Below, one piece after another: positions 8,491 to 18,484 of a DNA stretch of 64,000 nucleotides (within the stretch, counting starts at the first letter, position 1; every line of letters starts with the position of its first letter). The DNA comes from Rhodanobacteraceae bacterium (GTDB lineage: Bacteria; Pseudomonadota; Gammaproteobacteria; Xanthomonadales; Rhodanobacteraceae). Both the position numbers and the translations under genes were made by a program. The DNA is taken from contig SCQS01000008.1 in NCBI GenBank assembly GCA_004299705.1, positions 62,001-126,000 of the forward strand. Direction: 5' to 3'. The notes beneath the pieces were generated by a model. The model did not search any database and was not told where the DNA came from. It worked only from the letters and a program-made list of their open reading frames with translations.

Positions 8491-9384
8491 CTACTCATAC
8501 CCGAACTGCCTCAACGCCGCCTCGTCGTCCGACCAGCCCGCGCGCACGCGCACCCATAGCTTCAGGAACACGCGGCGTTCCAGCAACGCCTCGATCGCGC
8601 GGCGCGCGGCGCTGCCGATGGCCTTGGCGCGCCGTCCGCCCGCGCCGATCACGATGGCCTTCTGGCCTTCGCGTTCCACCCACACCACCGCGGCGATTTC
8701 GGTGACGCCGTCGGGGCGATCCTCGAAGCGTTCGATTTCGACCGTGGTCGCGTACGGCAATTCCTCGCCGAGCTGGCGCATCAACTGCTCGCGCACCAAT
8801 TCGCCGGCGAGGAAACGCTCACTGCGGTCGGTGTAACTGTCGGCGTCGTAGCGCGCTTCGCCTTCCGGCAGGCGCGTGAGGATCGCGCGTTGCAGCGCGT
8901 CCAGCCCCGAACGCTTTTCGGCGCTGACCAGCAGCACTTCGTCCCACGCGCGTTCGCGCGTCAGACCCTCCACGAATGGCAACAGCTTCGCCTTGTCGGC
9001 GACGCGATCGACCTTGTTGACGGCAAGAAGGCGTGGGATCGCGCGTTCCGCAAGCGCCGCGTAGACCGCCGCATCCTCGTCGTCCCAGCGTTCGGCGGCG
9101 ACCACCTGCACGGCAACATCCGCGTCCGCGATCGCGGCATGCACGGCACGATTCAGGCTGCGGTTGATCGCGCGTTTCGCCTCGCGCTGCAGGCCCGGCG
9201 TGTCGAGATAAAGGATCTGCCCGCCCTCGGGGTTGGCGATGCCGAGGATGCGTTGCCGCGTGGTATGCGCGCGCTGGGTCACGATCGACAGATGCGCATC
9301 GACCAGCGCATTCAACAGCGTGGATTTTCCGACGTTGGGACGGCCGACGATGGCGACGCTGCCGCAGCGGAATGGCTGGTTCAT
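8491..9384 (-). CDS. era: GTPase Era
   Basis: A 297-residue Era GTPase, which binds 16S rRNA and assists 30S subunit maturation. The G domain (residues 7-170) shows G1 GRPNVGKST, G2 TTRQR, G3 DTPG, G4 NKVD and G5 SAEK. The KH RNA-binding domain at the C-terminus has VIGAGGRRAKAIG. The ATG at 9384 was chosen because MNQPFRCGSVAIVG is the usual Era start; 66 bases of open frame upstream have no family match. It lies between rnc and recO on one strand, the standard order. Confidence 0.96.
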   Translation of the reverse strand: MNQPFRCGSVAIVGRPNVGKSTLLNALVDAHLSIVTQRAHTTRQRILGIANPEGGQILYLDTPGLQREAKRAINRSLNRAVHAAIADADVAVQVVAAERWDDEDAAVYAALAERAIPRLLAVNKVDRVADKAKLLPFVEGLTRERAWDEVLLVSAEKRSGLDALQRAILTRLPEGEARYDADSYTDRSERFLAGELVREQLMRQLGEELPYATTVEIERFEDRPDGVTEIAAVVWVEREGQKAIVIGAGGRRAKAIGSAARRAIEALLERRVFLKLWVRVRAGWSDDEAALRQFGYE

Positions 9385-9455
9385 GGCGACCCATCGTCCA
9401 TCAGGAACACATGCTTGCAGTTGTTCATCGAGAGCTTCGGCGTGGTTCAAAAAGC

Positions 9456-9649
9456 ATTGGACACGGATTTACACGGATAGACACGGATGGAGCAAGAAGT
9501 ATGTGCGGGAACCCATCCGTGTTCATCCGCTTTTATCCGTGTCAAAAAGCTTTCGAAAAACATTGGACACGGATTTACACGGATAGATGCGGATGGAGCA
9601 AGAGGCATAGGTACTGAGCCATCCGTGTTCATCCGCTTTTATCCGCGTC
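9456..9649. repeat. Two tandem copies of an 88-base palindromic element
   Basis: Copies at 9456-9543 and 9562-9649 are nearly identical (106-base period). Each has one arm with GGACACGGATTTACACGGAT and an opposite arm with ATCCGTGTTCATCCGC plus TTTTATCCG, so each can fold into a long hairpin. They fill the spacer between era and rnc. Confidence 0.85.
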
Positions 9650-9668
9650 GAAAGCTTTTCCGAGTCCA

Positions 9669-10328
9669 TCATCGCGCCCCGGATTTGTCGTCGAGACTTT
9701 CCAGCGCAGCTTCCGCCGCCATCTGCTCCGCTGCGCGCCGGCTGCCGCCCGTGCCCTCGAAGCGCGCCGCGTTCGGCTGTTCGATCACACATACGACCTC
9801 GAAGCTGCGCGCGTGTTCTTCGCCGTGCTCGGCCAGCAGTTCGTAGTGCGGCAGCGGCAGGCCTCGACCCTGCAGCCATTCCTGCAGGCGGGTCTTGGGG
9901 TCTTTTTGCGGCGGCCCGACTTCCGCAAGCGGTTGCGCGAAGATCGCACGCAGCCAGTCGCGGCAAGCGGCGAAACCGCCATCGCGATGGATTGCGGCAA
10001 CCAGCGCCTCGAACGCGTCGGCCAGGATCGAATCGCGCCGGAACCCGCCGCTCTTGAGCTCGCCCGAACCCAGCTTGAGCGCGTCGCCGAGCTGCAACGC
10101 GCGGGCCCGCTCGGCCAGCGCGGGTTCGCTCACCAGTTGCGCACGCAGCCGCGAAAGTTCGCCTTCGTTGGCGCGCGGACGCGAGTCGAACAACATCTCG
10201 GCGACCACCAGGTTGACCAGCGCGTCGCCCAGGAACTCCAGCCGCTCGTTGTTGGGGCGCCCGGCACTGCGATGCGTCAGGGCCAGCTCCAGCAAGGTTT
10301 CATCCGTGAAGTGATAACCCAGTTTCAC
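9669..10328 (-). CDS. rnc: Ribonuclease III
   Basis: A 219-residue RNase III, which cleaves double-stranded RNA, including rRNA precursors. The signature [13 protein letters not shown] is at residues 27-39 and the second catalytic helix [12 protein letters not shown] is about residues 102-113. The C-terminal dsRNA-binding domain starts at [12 protein letters not shown] and includes [13 protein letters not shown]. Translation begins at a GTG only one base after the stop of the DUF4845 gene, so the two are likely translationally coupled. It is followed by era. Confidence 0.96.
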   Translation of the reverse strand: MKLGYHFTDETLLELALTHRSAGRPNNERLEFLGDALVNLVVAEMLFDSRPRANEGELSRLRAQLVSEPALAERARALQLGDALKLGSGELKSGGFRRDSILADAFEALVAAIHRDGGFAACRDWLRAIFAQPLAEVGPPQKDPKTRLQEWLQGRGLPLPHYELLAEHGEEHARSFEVVCVIEQPNAARFEGTGGSRRAAEQMAAEAALESLDDKSGAR

Positions 10329-10329
10329 G

Positions 10330-10713
10330 TCACTCCTGCGACTGCAGCTTCAGCGGCACGGTCTTCTGGAAATGTACGAGGAAATCGATGTTGTAGATCC
10401 ACGGAATCTTCTTGTCGTAGCTGAGCTTCAGCGACGAACCGCCGTTGGGGTTGGTGAGCACGGAGATGTTCTTGGCCTGGATGTCCTCGTCGGCGAAATA
10501 CTGCGAGAGCTGCTGGGTGTCGAGCTGCCGCTGCACTTCCTCGACGCTCATGTTGCCCGAGGTGGACTGCGTCGCGACCGTGTTCAGCGCCTTGGCGACG
10601 TTGAAGTAATCCATGTACGCCGGCACCAGCTTCATCGCGGTATAGACGAAAAACGCGGCGATGATCAGGATGATGACGAACCCGATCAAGGTGATACCCG
10701 ATTGACGTTTCAT
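10330..10713 (-). CDS. DUF4845 inner-membrane protein
   Basis: A 127-residue protein with a pilin-like N-terminus ([20 protein letters not shown]) and one membrane segment at about residues 7-25. The rest is a small soluble domain, probably periplasmic. This family is usually encoded between lepB and rnc in Gammaproteobacteria and its function is not known. The ATG at 10713 has AGGGGG upstream; the open frame continues 51 bases 5' without family sequence. The N-terminus resembles type IV pilin leaders and could be mistaken for one, but the context favours DUF4845. Confidence 0.85.
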   Translation of the reverse strand: MKRQSGITLIGFVIILIIAAFFVYTAMKLVPAYMDYFNVAKALNTVATQSTSGNMSVEEVQRQLDTQQLSQYFADEDIQAKNISVLTNPNGGSSLKLSYDKKIPWIYNIDFLVHFQKTVPLKLQSQE

Positions 10714-10899
10714 GGAAGTGCCCCCTTCAAACCTTGGTTGAAAATCCGCTGCTGCGCCCCGCACCGCAACGCACGCGCCACGGCTGGGCGCCCAGCGGGA
10801 CGGCGAAAGCTTAATGCAACACGCCGCCCGTGCGCGCAGACTTCAAGGCTGTCGCGTCGTTCCGTGACCTGATTCCGGGGCACCAGCAGCCCGCGTCGA

Positions 10900-11811
10900 T
10901 CAGTGCAGCACGGTCCCGATGCGGTTCCAGTGGGCGAGGCTGAACCAGATGAAGAAGGCCTTGCCGGCCAGGTTCTGCTCCGGCACGAAGCCCCAGAAAC
11001 GGCTGTCCTCGCTGTCATCGCGGTTGTCGCCCATCGCGAAGTAGTGGCCCTGTGGCACCTTCCATTCGCAACCGCCATCGGGCAACAGCGTGCCGTCCGA
11101 GCCGATGCAGTTGAAAGGTTCGATGTAGCTGAAATGCAGTGTGGAATGCACGACCCCGCCCAGGTCTTCCTTGTAGAGCATCACCGGCGACATGTTCGGG
11201 TTTTCTTCCATCTCGATGCTGGTTTTGTCGGTGCCGTGGTACGGGCCGATCAGGGTCTGCGGCATCGGCTTGCCGTTGACGATGACCTGCTCGCCCTTGA
11301 CCTCGACGGTGTCGCCCGGCAACCCGATGATGCGCTTGATGTAATCCTCTTTCGGGTTGAGCGGATAACGGAACACCGCGATGTCACCACGATGCGGCTC
11401 GCCGGAATCGAGTCCGTCGAGGATCTTGGTGTTGGTCACCGGCAGGCGCAGGCCGTAGGCGAACTTGTTGACCAGCACGAAATCGCCGACCAGCAGGGTC
11501 GGCATCATCGAACCCGAGGGAATCCGGAACGGCTCGATCAGGAAGGTGCGAAACAGCAGCACCGCCAGGATCACCGGGAAGAACGAGCGCGCGTAATCGA
11601 CCAGCACCGGCTCGTGCGGCCTCTCGCCCTCGCCCGCGGCCTTGATCTTGCGACGGCGCGCGAACAGCAGCTTGTCGCCGATCCAGATCACGAAGAACGC
11701 GGCCGTGATCAGCACCAGCGCCAGCGCGAAATCGGAGGTCTTGTACCAGATGTACAGGCAGATCGCGACGATCGCGACCAGCACCACGGTACCCACTGCA
11801 TCTTTCTTCAC
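10900..11811 (-). CDS. lepB: Signal peptidase I
   Basis: A 303-residue leader peptidase that removes signal peptides on the outer face of the inner membrane. Two N-terminal membrane segments (residues 7-22 and 27-45) are followed by a third near 78-92. The catalytic Ser101 is in IPSGSMMPTL and the catalytic Lys159 in DYIKRIIGLPGD; MGDNRDDSEDSR is box E. Translation starts at GTG with AAGGA seven bases upstream. It follows lepA on the same strand after about 290 bases filled with repeats. The spacer to DUF4845 (186 bases) has nothing recognisable. Confidence 0.96.
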   Translation of the reverse strand: MKKDAVGTVVLVAIVAICLYIWYKTSDFALALVLITAAFFVIWIGDKLLFARRRKIKAAGEGERPHEPVLVDYARSFFPVILAVLLFRTFLIEPFRIPSGSMMPTLLVGDFVLVNKFAYGLRLPVTNTKILDGLDSGEPHRGDIAVFRYPLNPKEDYIKRIIGLPGDTVEVKGEQVIVNGKPMPQTLIGPYHGTDKTSIEMEENPNMSPVMLYKEDLGGVVHSTLHFSYIEPFNCIGSDGTLLPDGGCEWKVPQGHYFAMGDNRDDSEDSRFWGFVPEQNLAGKAFFIWFSLAHWNRIGTVLH

Positions 11812-11927
11812 TGCGTGTTCCTTGTTCGCGCGCGTTGCGCGGTGTTGCCTCGTGCCATCGTCATGCTGGTGCAGGCCGACAACCAGTGCCTTTGGTCACC
11901 TCGGCAAAAGCCGACCCTTGTCCCCAG

Positions 11928-12037
11928 CTCGTCATTCCGGGGCCGGCCGAAGGCCGGAACCCGGAATCTGCTTTCATAGGGAATGGTGGTGGAGCAGATT
12001 CCGGGTTCTGCGCTTTGCGCAGCCCCGGAATGACGAG
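11928..12037. repeat. Long palindromic (MITE-like) element E
   Basis: The ends CTCGTCATTCCGG and CCGGAATGACGAG are perfect inverted repeats. Inside lie a second inverted pair, CGGAACCCGGAATCTGCTT against AGCAGATTCCGGGTTCTG, and a small stem GCGCTTTGCGC. It has no coding capacity and lies between lepB and lepA. Confidence 0.85.
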
Positions 12038-12053
12038 AGTGGTTGTTACGCTC

Positions 12054-12093
12054 TCCCGATTCCCGATTCCCGATTCCCGATTCCCGATTCCCG
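12054..12093 (+). repeat. Tandem 7-base repeat (TCCCGAT)
   Basis: Five exact copies of TCCCGAT from 12054 to 12088 plus a partial sixth. It lies immediately downstream of the lepA stop codon, between lepA and palindrome E. Such arrays change length by slippage. Confidence 0.9.
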
Positions 12094-12100
12094 GCCTCAC

Positions 12101-13891
12101 TCACTTGTCCGTCCTGAGCACCGCCAGGAACGCTTCCTGCGGAATCTCGACCCGGCCGACCTGCTTCATGCGCTTCTTGCCTTCCTTCTGTTTCTCCAGC
12201 AGCTTCTTCTTGCGCGAGACATCGCCGCCATAGCACTTGGCCAGCACGTTCTTGCGCAGCGCCTTCACGGTCGAGCGCGCGATCACCTGCCCACCGATCG
12301 CAGCCTGGATCGCCACATCGAACATCTGGCGCGGAATAAGTTCACGCATCCGCTCGACCAGCTCGCGGCCACGCCGGTCGGCGTGCGCACGATGCACGAT
12401 CAAACTCAACGCGTCCACGCGGTCGCCGTTGATCAGCACGTCCACGCGCACGAACGGGCCGGCCTCGAAACGATCGAAGTGGTAGTCCATCGACGCATAG
12501 CCGCGGCTGACCGACTTCAACCGATCGAAGAAATCCAGCACCACCTCGGCCAACGGCATTTCATAGCTGATCCGCACCTGGCTCGCGAGGTACTGGATCG
12601 AACGTTGCACGCCACGCTTCTCCTCGCACAGCGTGATGACGTTGCCGACGTACTCCGGCGGCGTCAGGATGTCGGCGACGATGATCGGTTCGCGGATTTC
12701 CGCGACCGCGGGCGAGGCCGGCAGTTTGGCCGGGTTGTCCAGCAGCATCGTCTCGCCGTCCGACTTCAGCACTTCATACACCACCGTCGGCGCGGTGGTG
12801 ATGAGGTCGAGGTCGTATTCGCGCTCCAGCCGCTCCTGCACGATCTCCATGTGCAGCATGCCGAGGAACCCGCAGCGGAAACCGAAGCCCATCGCTTCGG
12901 AGGATTCCGGTTCGAAGAACAGCGCGGCATCGTTGAGGCGCAGCTTGTCCAGCGCCTCGCGCAGCGCCGGGAAATCGTCGGCCGCGACCGGGAACAGCCC
13001 CGCGAACACGCGTGGCTGCATGTGCTGGAAACCGGGCAACGGTTTCGCCGCCGGACTGCCGGCCAGCGTCAGCGTGTCGCCGACCGGCGCACCATGCACG
13101 TCCTTGATCGACGCACACACGAAGCCGACTTCGCCCGCGCCGAGTTTTTGCGTCTGCTTGCGCTTGGGCGTGAACACGCCGACCTGGTCGACCTCGTGCG
13201 CGCGGCCGGTGGACATCACCAGCAGCTTGTCGCCGGGCTTGATCTCGCCCTGCATCACCCGCACCAGCGAGACCACGCCCAGGTAATTGTCGAACCAGGA
13301 ATCGATGATCAGCGCCTGCAGCTTGTCGGTATCGCGCGGCTTGGGTGGCGGAATGCGCGCGACGATCGCTTCCAGCACGTCGCGCACGTTCTCGCCGGTC
13401 TTGGCGCTGATCGCGACCGCATCGTCGGCATGGATGCCGATCACCGCCTCGATCTCCTCTTTCACTTTCGGGATGTCGGCGGTGGGCAGGTCGATCTTGT
13501 TGAGCACAGGCACCACTTCCAGGCCCATCTCCACCGCGGTGTAGCAGTTGGCGACCGACTGGGCCTCGACACCCTGCGCCGCATCCACCACCAGCAGCGC
13601 GCCCTCGCACGCGGCCAGCGAACGCGAGACTTCGTAACTGAAATCCACGTGGCCGGGCGTGTCGATGAAGTTCAGCTCATACACTTTGCCGTCGCGCGCG
13701 GTGTACGGCAGCGACACCGAGCGCGCCTTGATGGTGATGCCGCGCTCGCGTTCGATCGGGTTGTCGTCCAGCACCTGCGCTTCCATTTCGCGCTCGGAAA
13801 GGCCGCCGCAAATCTGGATGATGCGGTCGGCCAGCGTGGACTTGCCGTGGTCGATGTGGGCAATGATGGAGAAGTTGCGGATCTGCTGCAT
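12101..13891 (-). CDS. lepA: Elongation factor 4 (LepA)
   Basis: A 596-residue translational GTPase that promotes back-translocation or resolves stalled ribosomes. The G domain shows [13 protein letters not shown] (G1), RGITIKA (G2), DTPGHVDF (G3), NKID (G4) and SAKTG (G5). The LepA-specific C-terminal domain ends with [16 protein letters not shown], and [13 protein letters not shown] is typical. Length matches the family (about 600). It heads the lepA-lepB-DUF4845-rnc-era-recO series. The 13892-14074 upstream spacer contains repeat B copy 2. Confidence 0.97.
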   Translation of the reverse strand: MQQIRNFSIIAHIDHGKSTLADRIIQICGGLSEREMEAQVLDDNPIERERGITIKARSVSLPYTARDGKVYELNFIDTPGHVDFSYEVSRSLAACEGALLVVDAAQGVEAQSVANCYTAVEMGLEVVPVLNKIDLPTADIPKVKEEIEAVIGIHADDAVAISAKTGENVRDVLEAIVARIPPPKPRDTDKLQALIIDSWFDNYLGVVSLVRVMQGEIKPGDKLLVMSTGRAHEVDQVGVFTPKRKQTQKLGAGEVGFVCASIKDVHGAPVGDTLTLAGSPAAKPLPGFQHMQPRVFAGLFPVAADDFPALREALDKLRLNDAALFFEPESSEAMGFGFRCGFLGMLHMEIVQERLEREYDLDLITTAPTVVYEVLKSDGETMLLDNPAKLPASPAVAEIREPIIVADILTPPEYVGNVITLCEEKRGVQRSIQYLASQVRISYEMPLAEVVLDFFDRLKSVSRGYASMDYHFDRFEAGPFVRVDVLINGDRVDALSLIVHRAHADRRGRELVERMRELIPRQMFDVAIQAAIGGQVIARSTVKALRKNVLAKCYGGDVSRKKKLLEKQKEGKKRMKQVGRVEIPQEAFLAVLRTDK

Positions 13892-13970
13892 GGCGCGCGG
13901 GCGTCGGCGCCGAATGGCGCAAAACCGCGATTATCGCATGGCTGCGGCCGGAACCCGGGGAATCAAAGCA

Positions 13971-14061
13971 CTTCCTTCCTGGGGAAGGGCGGCTTCGGGG
14001 GATGCCGGCGCGGAACCAAAAGCCATCCCCCTCGATCCCCCTTCCTTTCGGAAGGGGGAAG
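13971..14061. repeat. Palindromic repeat B, copy 2
   Basis: Contains GGGGGATGCCGGCGCGG, then CCATCCCCCTCGATC and the stem CCCCCTTCCTTTCGGAAGGGGG. It lies between the lipoprotein gene end (14075) and lepA. It fits the same plan as the copies at 8333, 29365 and 54761. Confidence 0.75.
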
Positions 14062-14074
14062 AAGAGCTGCGTCG

Positions 14075-14788
14075 TTACATCTGCGCGAACTTGAACGTCG
14101 CGCCGCTGGGCGCGAGCGCCGCCTTCACCGCAGCTTCGTCGGCCTGGTCGCCGATGAACAGCACCACCACGCCCTTGAACGAGCCCGGCGCGGCGCCCTT
14201 GAACGCGGTTTCCAGCACCATTGCCGTGGTCGCGGAACTCGGGCCGCCCGCGGCCACCATGTTGCCCGGCAGAACCGTCGCCTGCACCACGGTGTCGAGC
14301 TGGTCCTGCACCCGGCTGATGGCATCGTCGGCCGCGGAGGCGTTGGTCACGAGTGGATTGTTGGACAAGTTGACGGATGAGGGGGCCTTCTTGCCCTTGC
14401 CGGCCGGGGCGCTGGAGGCCGCGGCAACCGTTCCGGCCGTGGCGGCCGACGCGCCGCTGGCGGGAGCGTTCTCAGGCGCCGGCACGAAGTACAGATACGG
14501 CGTGTTGGTCACGGTGCCCATGTTGGCTTCGACGATCTGCTGCAGGTATGGCTGCCAGACCATCGCCACGACATTCGCGCGGGAACAGGGATTGTCCCCG
14601 GAGGCGTCAGCGGTCGCCTTGGGGTGTTTGGCTTCGCAGTCCTTGACTGCATTGTCCACGTCGGCAGTGGTCGGCTTGGTGGCCTTGGCCGTGGTGGCGG
14701 TGGACTGGCCCTGGTTGCTGCTCTGGCAGGCGCTGAGGCCCAACGTACCGAGCAACGCGATGGCGGCGATGAAAAGGAATTTGCGCAT
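14075..14788 (-). CDS. Hypothetical lipoprotein
   Basis: A 237-residue predicted lipoprotein. The signal peptide MRKFLFIAAIALLGTLG ends in lipobox LSAC (Cys about residue 21). An Ala/Ser/Thr-rich linker follows. The middle region has QPYLQQIVEANMGTVTNTPY and the C-terminus GSFKGVVVLFIGDQADEAAV, a pattern of a small alpha/beta domain that I do not recognise. I chose the ATG at 14788 because GAGGTG stands eight bases upstream. It begins six bases after the coaD stop, so it is probably co-transcribed with rsmD-coaD. Two Cys in the mature part (KDCEAKH and DNPCSR) could form a disulphide. Confidence 0.7.
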   Translation of the reverse strand: MRKFLFIAAIALLGTLGLSACQSSNQGQSTATTAKATKPTTADVDNAVKDCEAKHPKATADASGDNPCSRANVVAMVWQPYLQQIVEANMGTVTNTPYLYFVPAPENAPASGASAATAGTVAAASSAPAGKGKKAPSSVNLSNNPLVTNASAADDAISRVQDQLDTVVQATVLPGNMVAAGGPSSATTAMVLETAFKGAAPGSFKGVVVLFIGDQADEAAVKAALAPSGATFKFAQM

Positions 14789-14793
14789 GACGA

Positions 14794-15998
<1,205 letters not shown>

Positions 15999-16023
15999 GC
16001 GCCAGTCGCAAACAAAAATCCGC

Positions 16024-16142
16024 GCGTTCGAAGCGGCTGTTGTGAAAAGTCAGGCCACGGAAGGCCGTTCTGGATCCGCAGATTGCGCGAACGTGGGGGG
16101 CTGCGTCGTTGTCGAGCGAAGCCGCGATCAGGGATGATCGCA
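16024..16142 (-). repeat. Dispersed repeat D, copy 2 (inverted)
   Basis: Read on the minus strand it begins GCGATCATCCCTGATCGC and ends CTGACTTTCCACAACAGCCG then CTTCGAACG, matching the copies at 7466 and 51681. It occupies the divergent promoter space between rsmD and ftsY. About 50 bases remain between it and the ftsY start. Confidence 0.85.
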
Positions 16143-16191
16143 TTAATAATGCGGGTGTTAGCATCCGCACACTGTATTTCACCACGACCCC

Positions 16192-17304
16192 ATGCCGAAC
16201 CTCTGGACCAAGCTCGCCGGCCGCAAGCCACGCCCCGAGCCCGCCGCAGCAGACCCCGAGACCACCCAGGGTACGGGTCAAGCCGAACCTGCCAGCATGC
16301 CGCCAATGCTGCACGCCGGGCCGCCCAACCTGCCCGAAACGCCGCTGCCCAACATGGCCACCAGCCCGGACGACCTGATGACGGCCGAGCCGCGGCTGCG
16401 GCGCGGTTGGCGCGAGCGGCTGTCCGGCAGTGGTTTCGCGCGCGGACTGACCTCACTGTTCGCGCACAATCCCGTGCTCTCCGACGAGCTGCTGGACGAA
16501 CTCGAGATCACGCTGCTCACCGCCGATGTCGGCGTCTCCTCCACCACCGAGTTGATCGAGGATTTGCGTCGGCGCATGCACAAGCGCGAATTCGCCGACG
16601 CGGCGGCGCTGCGCGATGCCTTGCGCGTGCGCCTGGTTGCGCTGCTGGAACCTGTGGCGCGGCCGCTCGCCGTCGGCGGCCGCAAGCCCTTCATGCTGCT
16701 GGTGGTGGGCGTCAACGGGGTTGGCAAGACCACCACCATTGGCAAACTCGCGAAACGCTATCAGGACGAACACCACGACGTGCTGCTCGCCGCCGGCGAT
16801 ACCTTCCGCGCGGCGGCCGTCGCGCAGTTGCAGGAATGGGCGGGCCGGCTGGGCATACCCGTTTGCGCGCAGGGTCAGGGCGCGGATTCCGCCAGCGTGA
16901 TCTTCGACGCGCTGCAGATGGCCGTCGCGCACGGCAACGACGTGCTGATCGCCGACACCGCCGGGCGCCTGCACACGCGTTCCGGGCTGATGGACGAGCT
17001 GGCCAAGGTCAAGCGCGTGGTCGGCAAGCTGGATGCCGAAGCGCCGCACGAAGTGTTGATGGTGATCGACGGCACCACCGGCCAGAACGCGATCAACCAG
17101 GTACGCCTGTTCATCGACGCGGTCGGCGTGACCGGCCTGGTGGTCACCAAGCTCGACGGTACCGCCAAGGGCGGCGTGGTGTTCGCCCTGGCGCGCGAAT
17201 TCGCGTTGCCGATCCGCTACGTCGGGTTGGGCGAACGCGCGGAAGACCTGCGCGTGTTCGACCCGCGCGCCTTCGTCGACGGACTGCTGCCGGGTGCGGC
17301 CTGA
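16192..17304 (+). CDS. ftsY: Signal recognition particle receptor FtsY
   Basis: A 370-residue SRP receptor GTPase that docks ribosome-SRP complexes at the inner membrane. A Pro-rich acidic A-like region (residues 1-75) precedes the N domain. The G domain has VGVNGVGKTTTIGKLA (P-loop), AAGDTFRAAAVAQL, IADTAGRLHT, TKLDGTAKGG and YVGLGERAEDLR, all diagnostic. No ribosome-binding site is obvious before the ATG at 16192. The next gene starts seven bases after the stop, so an operon through mutY-yggX is likely. Confidence 0.96.
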   Translation: MPNLWTKLAGRKPRPEPAAADPETTQGTGQAEPASMPPMLHAGPPNLPETPLPNMATSPDDLMTAEPRLRRGWRERLSGSGFARGLTSLFAHNPVLSDELLDELEITLLTADVGVSSTTELIEDLRRRMHKREFADAAALRDALRVRLVALLEPVARPLAVGGRKPFMLLVVGVNGVGKTTTIGKLAKRYQDEHHDVLLAAGDTFRAAAVAQLQEWAGRLGIPVCAQGQGADSASVIFDALQMAVAHGNDVLIADTAGRLHTRSGLMDELAKVKRVVGKLDAEAPHEVLMVIDGTTGQNAINQVRLFIDAVGVTGLVVTKLDGTAKGGVVFALAREFALPIRYVGLGERAEDLRVFDPRAFVDGLLPGAA

Positions 17305-17311
17305 GGTTTGC

Positions 17312-18484
17312 ATGTCCGTATCCGCGTCATGGCAGCAACACCGCCTTCGATGGATCGCGCTGGCGGTCGGCGTGGTGGTGCTCGCGCTGCTGATTGCACT
17401 GGCCGTGCACGTCAACGCGCTGCTGCAGCCACAGCGTTTCACCAACCTGCTGGAAAACGATCTCGCCGGCGTGGGCGTCGATCTGGACATGCAGGCCCCG
17501 GCGCAGCCCGCGCTGTTCCCGCGTCCGGCGGTGCACATGCAGGGCTTCAGCCTGACCAACGTGGGTTCCGGCACCCCGATCCTGCAGGCCAGCGGCGCCA
17601 CCATCGTGGTGCCCTGGCGCGCGTTGCTGCACGGCGAGGTCGCGATCGAACGGGTCGAAGTGGACGCGCCGCGCATCGACCTCGGCGAACTGAAGACGCT
17701 GCTGGCGCGGCTGCCGCACCATCGCGGGCCACCGCGGTTGCCGACCATCGTGACCGGCGTGCACATGAGCGGTGGCACCCTGACCGACCACGGCACGCCG
17801 CTGCTGTTCGAGCTCGGCGTGGATACCGGCGAATTGGTGCCGGGGCGACCGTTCCGGATGGACGTCTCCGCGCGCAGCGCCGACGGCCATCGGATCACCG
17901 CCAGCCTCGACACCGTGCCGTCCTCGCCGCACGACGGCAGCATCGACCTCGATCCGTTGCGACTCGCCTTCAACAAGCAGGGCGGCGTTTCGCTGCAACT
18001 CGACGGACAGGGACACTGGCAAGGCGGCGAGGCCTTCGCCATGCAATTGAACGGCAGCCTGCGGCATCCCTCGTTCGCGCCGCCACCATCGGCTTCCGGC
18101 AAGACACCAGCCAGCAGCGCTGCACCGGCCAGCCAACCCGCCAACGCTTCCGGCACCACCACCGACAAGATCGCGCTGAACATCCAGCCCGCCCGCGGCA
18201 AAACCCCGATCACGATCGCGCTGAAGCTGGACGGCGACGACGCCCACGTCGACCTCAAGCTGCAACCCACTGAATTCGGCGACTGGTGGCAGCGCCTGCT
18301 CGCGTCTTCGCCCGATCACCCGCCCGGGCCGCTGCCGTTCACCGGACAGGCCCAGGTTCAGAAGCTGGATTTGGGTTGGCTGCAGGCGACCGGCCTGCGC
18401 ATCGATGCCGATCCCAACCTGGCACCAGCACCCGCCGCCAGCGCCGCCGCCCCCGCGAGTGCCGCGCCCACCGCCGGCCACTGA
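17312..18484 (+). CDS. AsmA-like membrane-anchored protein
   Basis: A 390-residue protein with one N-terminal membrane anchor (residues 15-38) and a periplasmic body. The pattern after the anchor (VNALLQPQRFTNLLENDL, then VHMQGFSLTN, then IERVEVDAPRIDL) resembles AsmA-family proteins, which help outer-membrane lipid or protein assembly. The C-terminal third has Ala/Pro/Ser-rich stretches (residues 255-285 and 365-390). It is shorter than AsmA (about 617). Its stop overlaps the mutY start (TGATG), so it is translated with mutY. The specific role is unknown. Confidence 0.65.
   Translation: MSVSASWQQHRLRWIALAVGVVVLALLIALAVHVNALLQPQRFTNLLENDLAGVGVDLDMQAPAQPALFPRPAVHMQGFSLTNVGSGTPILQASGATIVVPWRALLHGEVAIERVEVDAPRIDLGELKTLLARLPHHRGPPRLPTIVTGVHMSGGTLTDHGTPLLFELGVDTGELVPGRPFRMDVSARSADGHRITASLDTVPSSPHDGSIDLDPLRLAFNKQGGVSLQLDGQGHWQGGEAFAMQLNGSLRHPSFAPPPSASGKTPASSAAPASQPANASGTTTDKIALNIQPARGKTPITIALKLDGDDAHVDLKLQPTEFGDWWQRLLASSPDHPPGPLPFTGQAQVQKLDLGWLQATGLRIDADPNLAPAPAASAAAPASAAPTAGH

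Noticed and set aside
9456-9649. Possible CRISPR array
   Set aside because: Only two 88-base units, each a hairpin, with no short unique spacers; no cas genes are visible.
10330-10713. Type IV pilin
   Set aside because: The N-terminus looks pilin-like, but the position between lepB and rnc and the short domain fit DUF4845.
11642-14380. 912-residue open frame on the plus strand
   Set aside because: Antisense to lepB and lepA, both clear and complete. High GC leaves long antisense frames open.
16024-16142. Small protein gene in repeat D (LTFHNSRFER tail)
   Set aside because: The frame is not kept in the third copy and the middle diverges without codon structure, so it is treated as a non-coding repeat.
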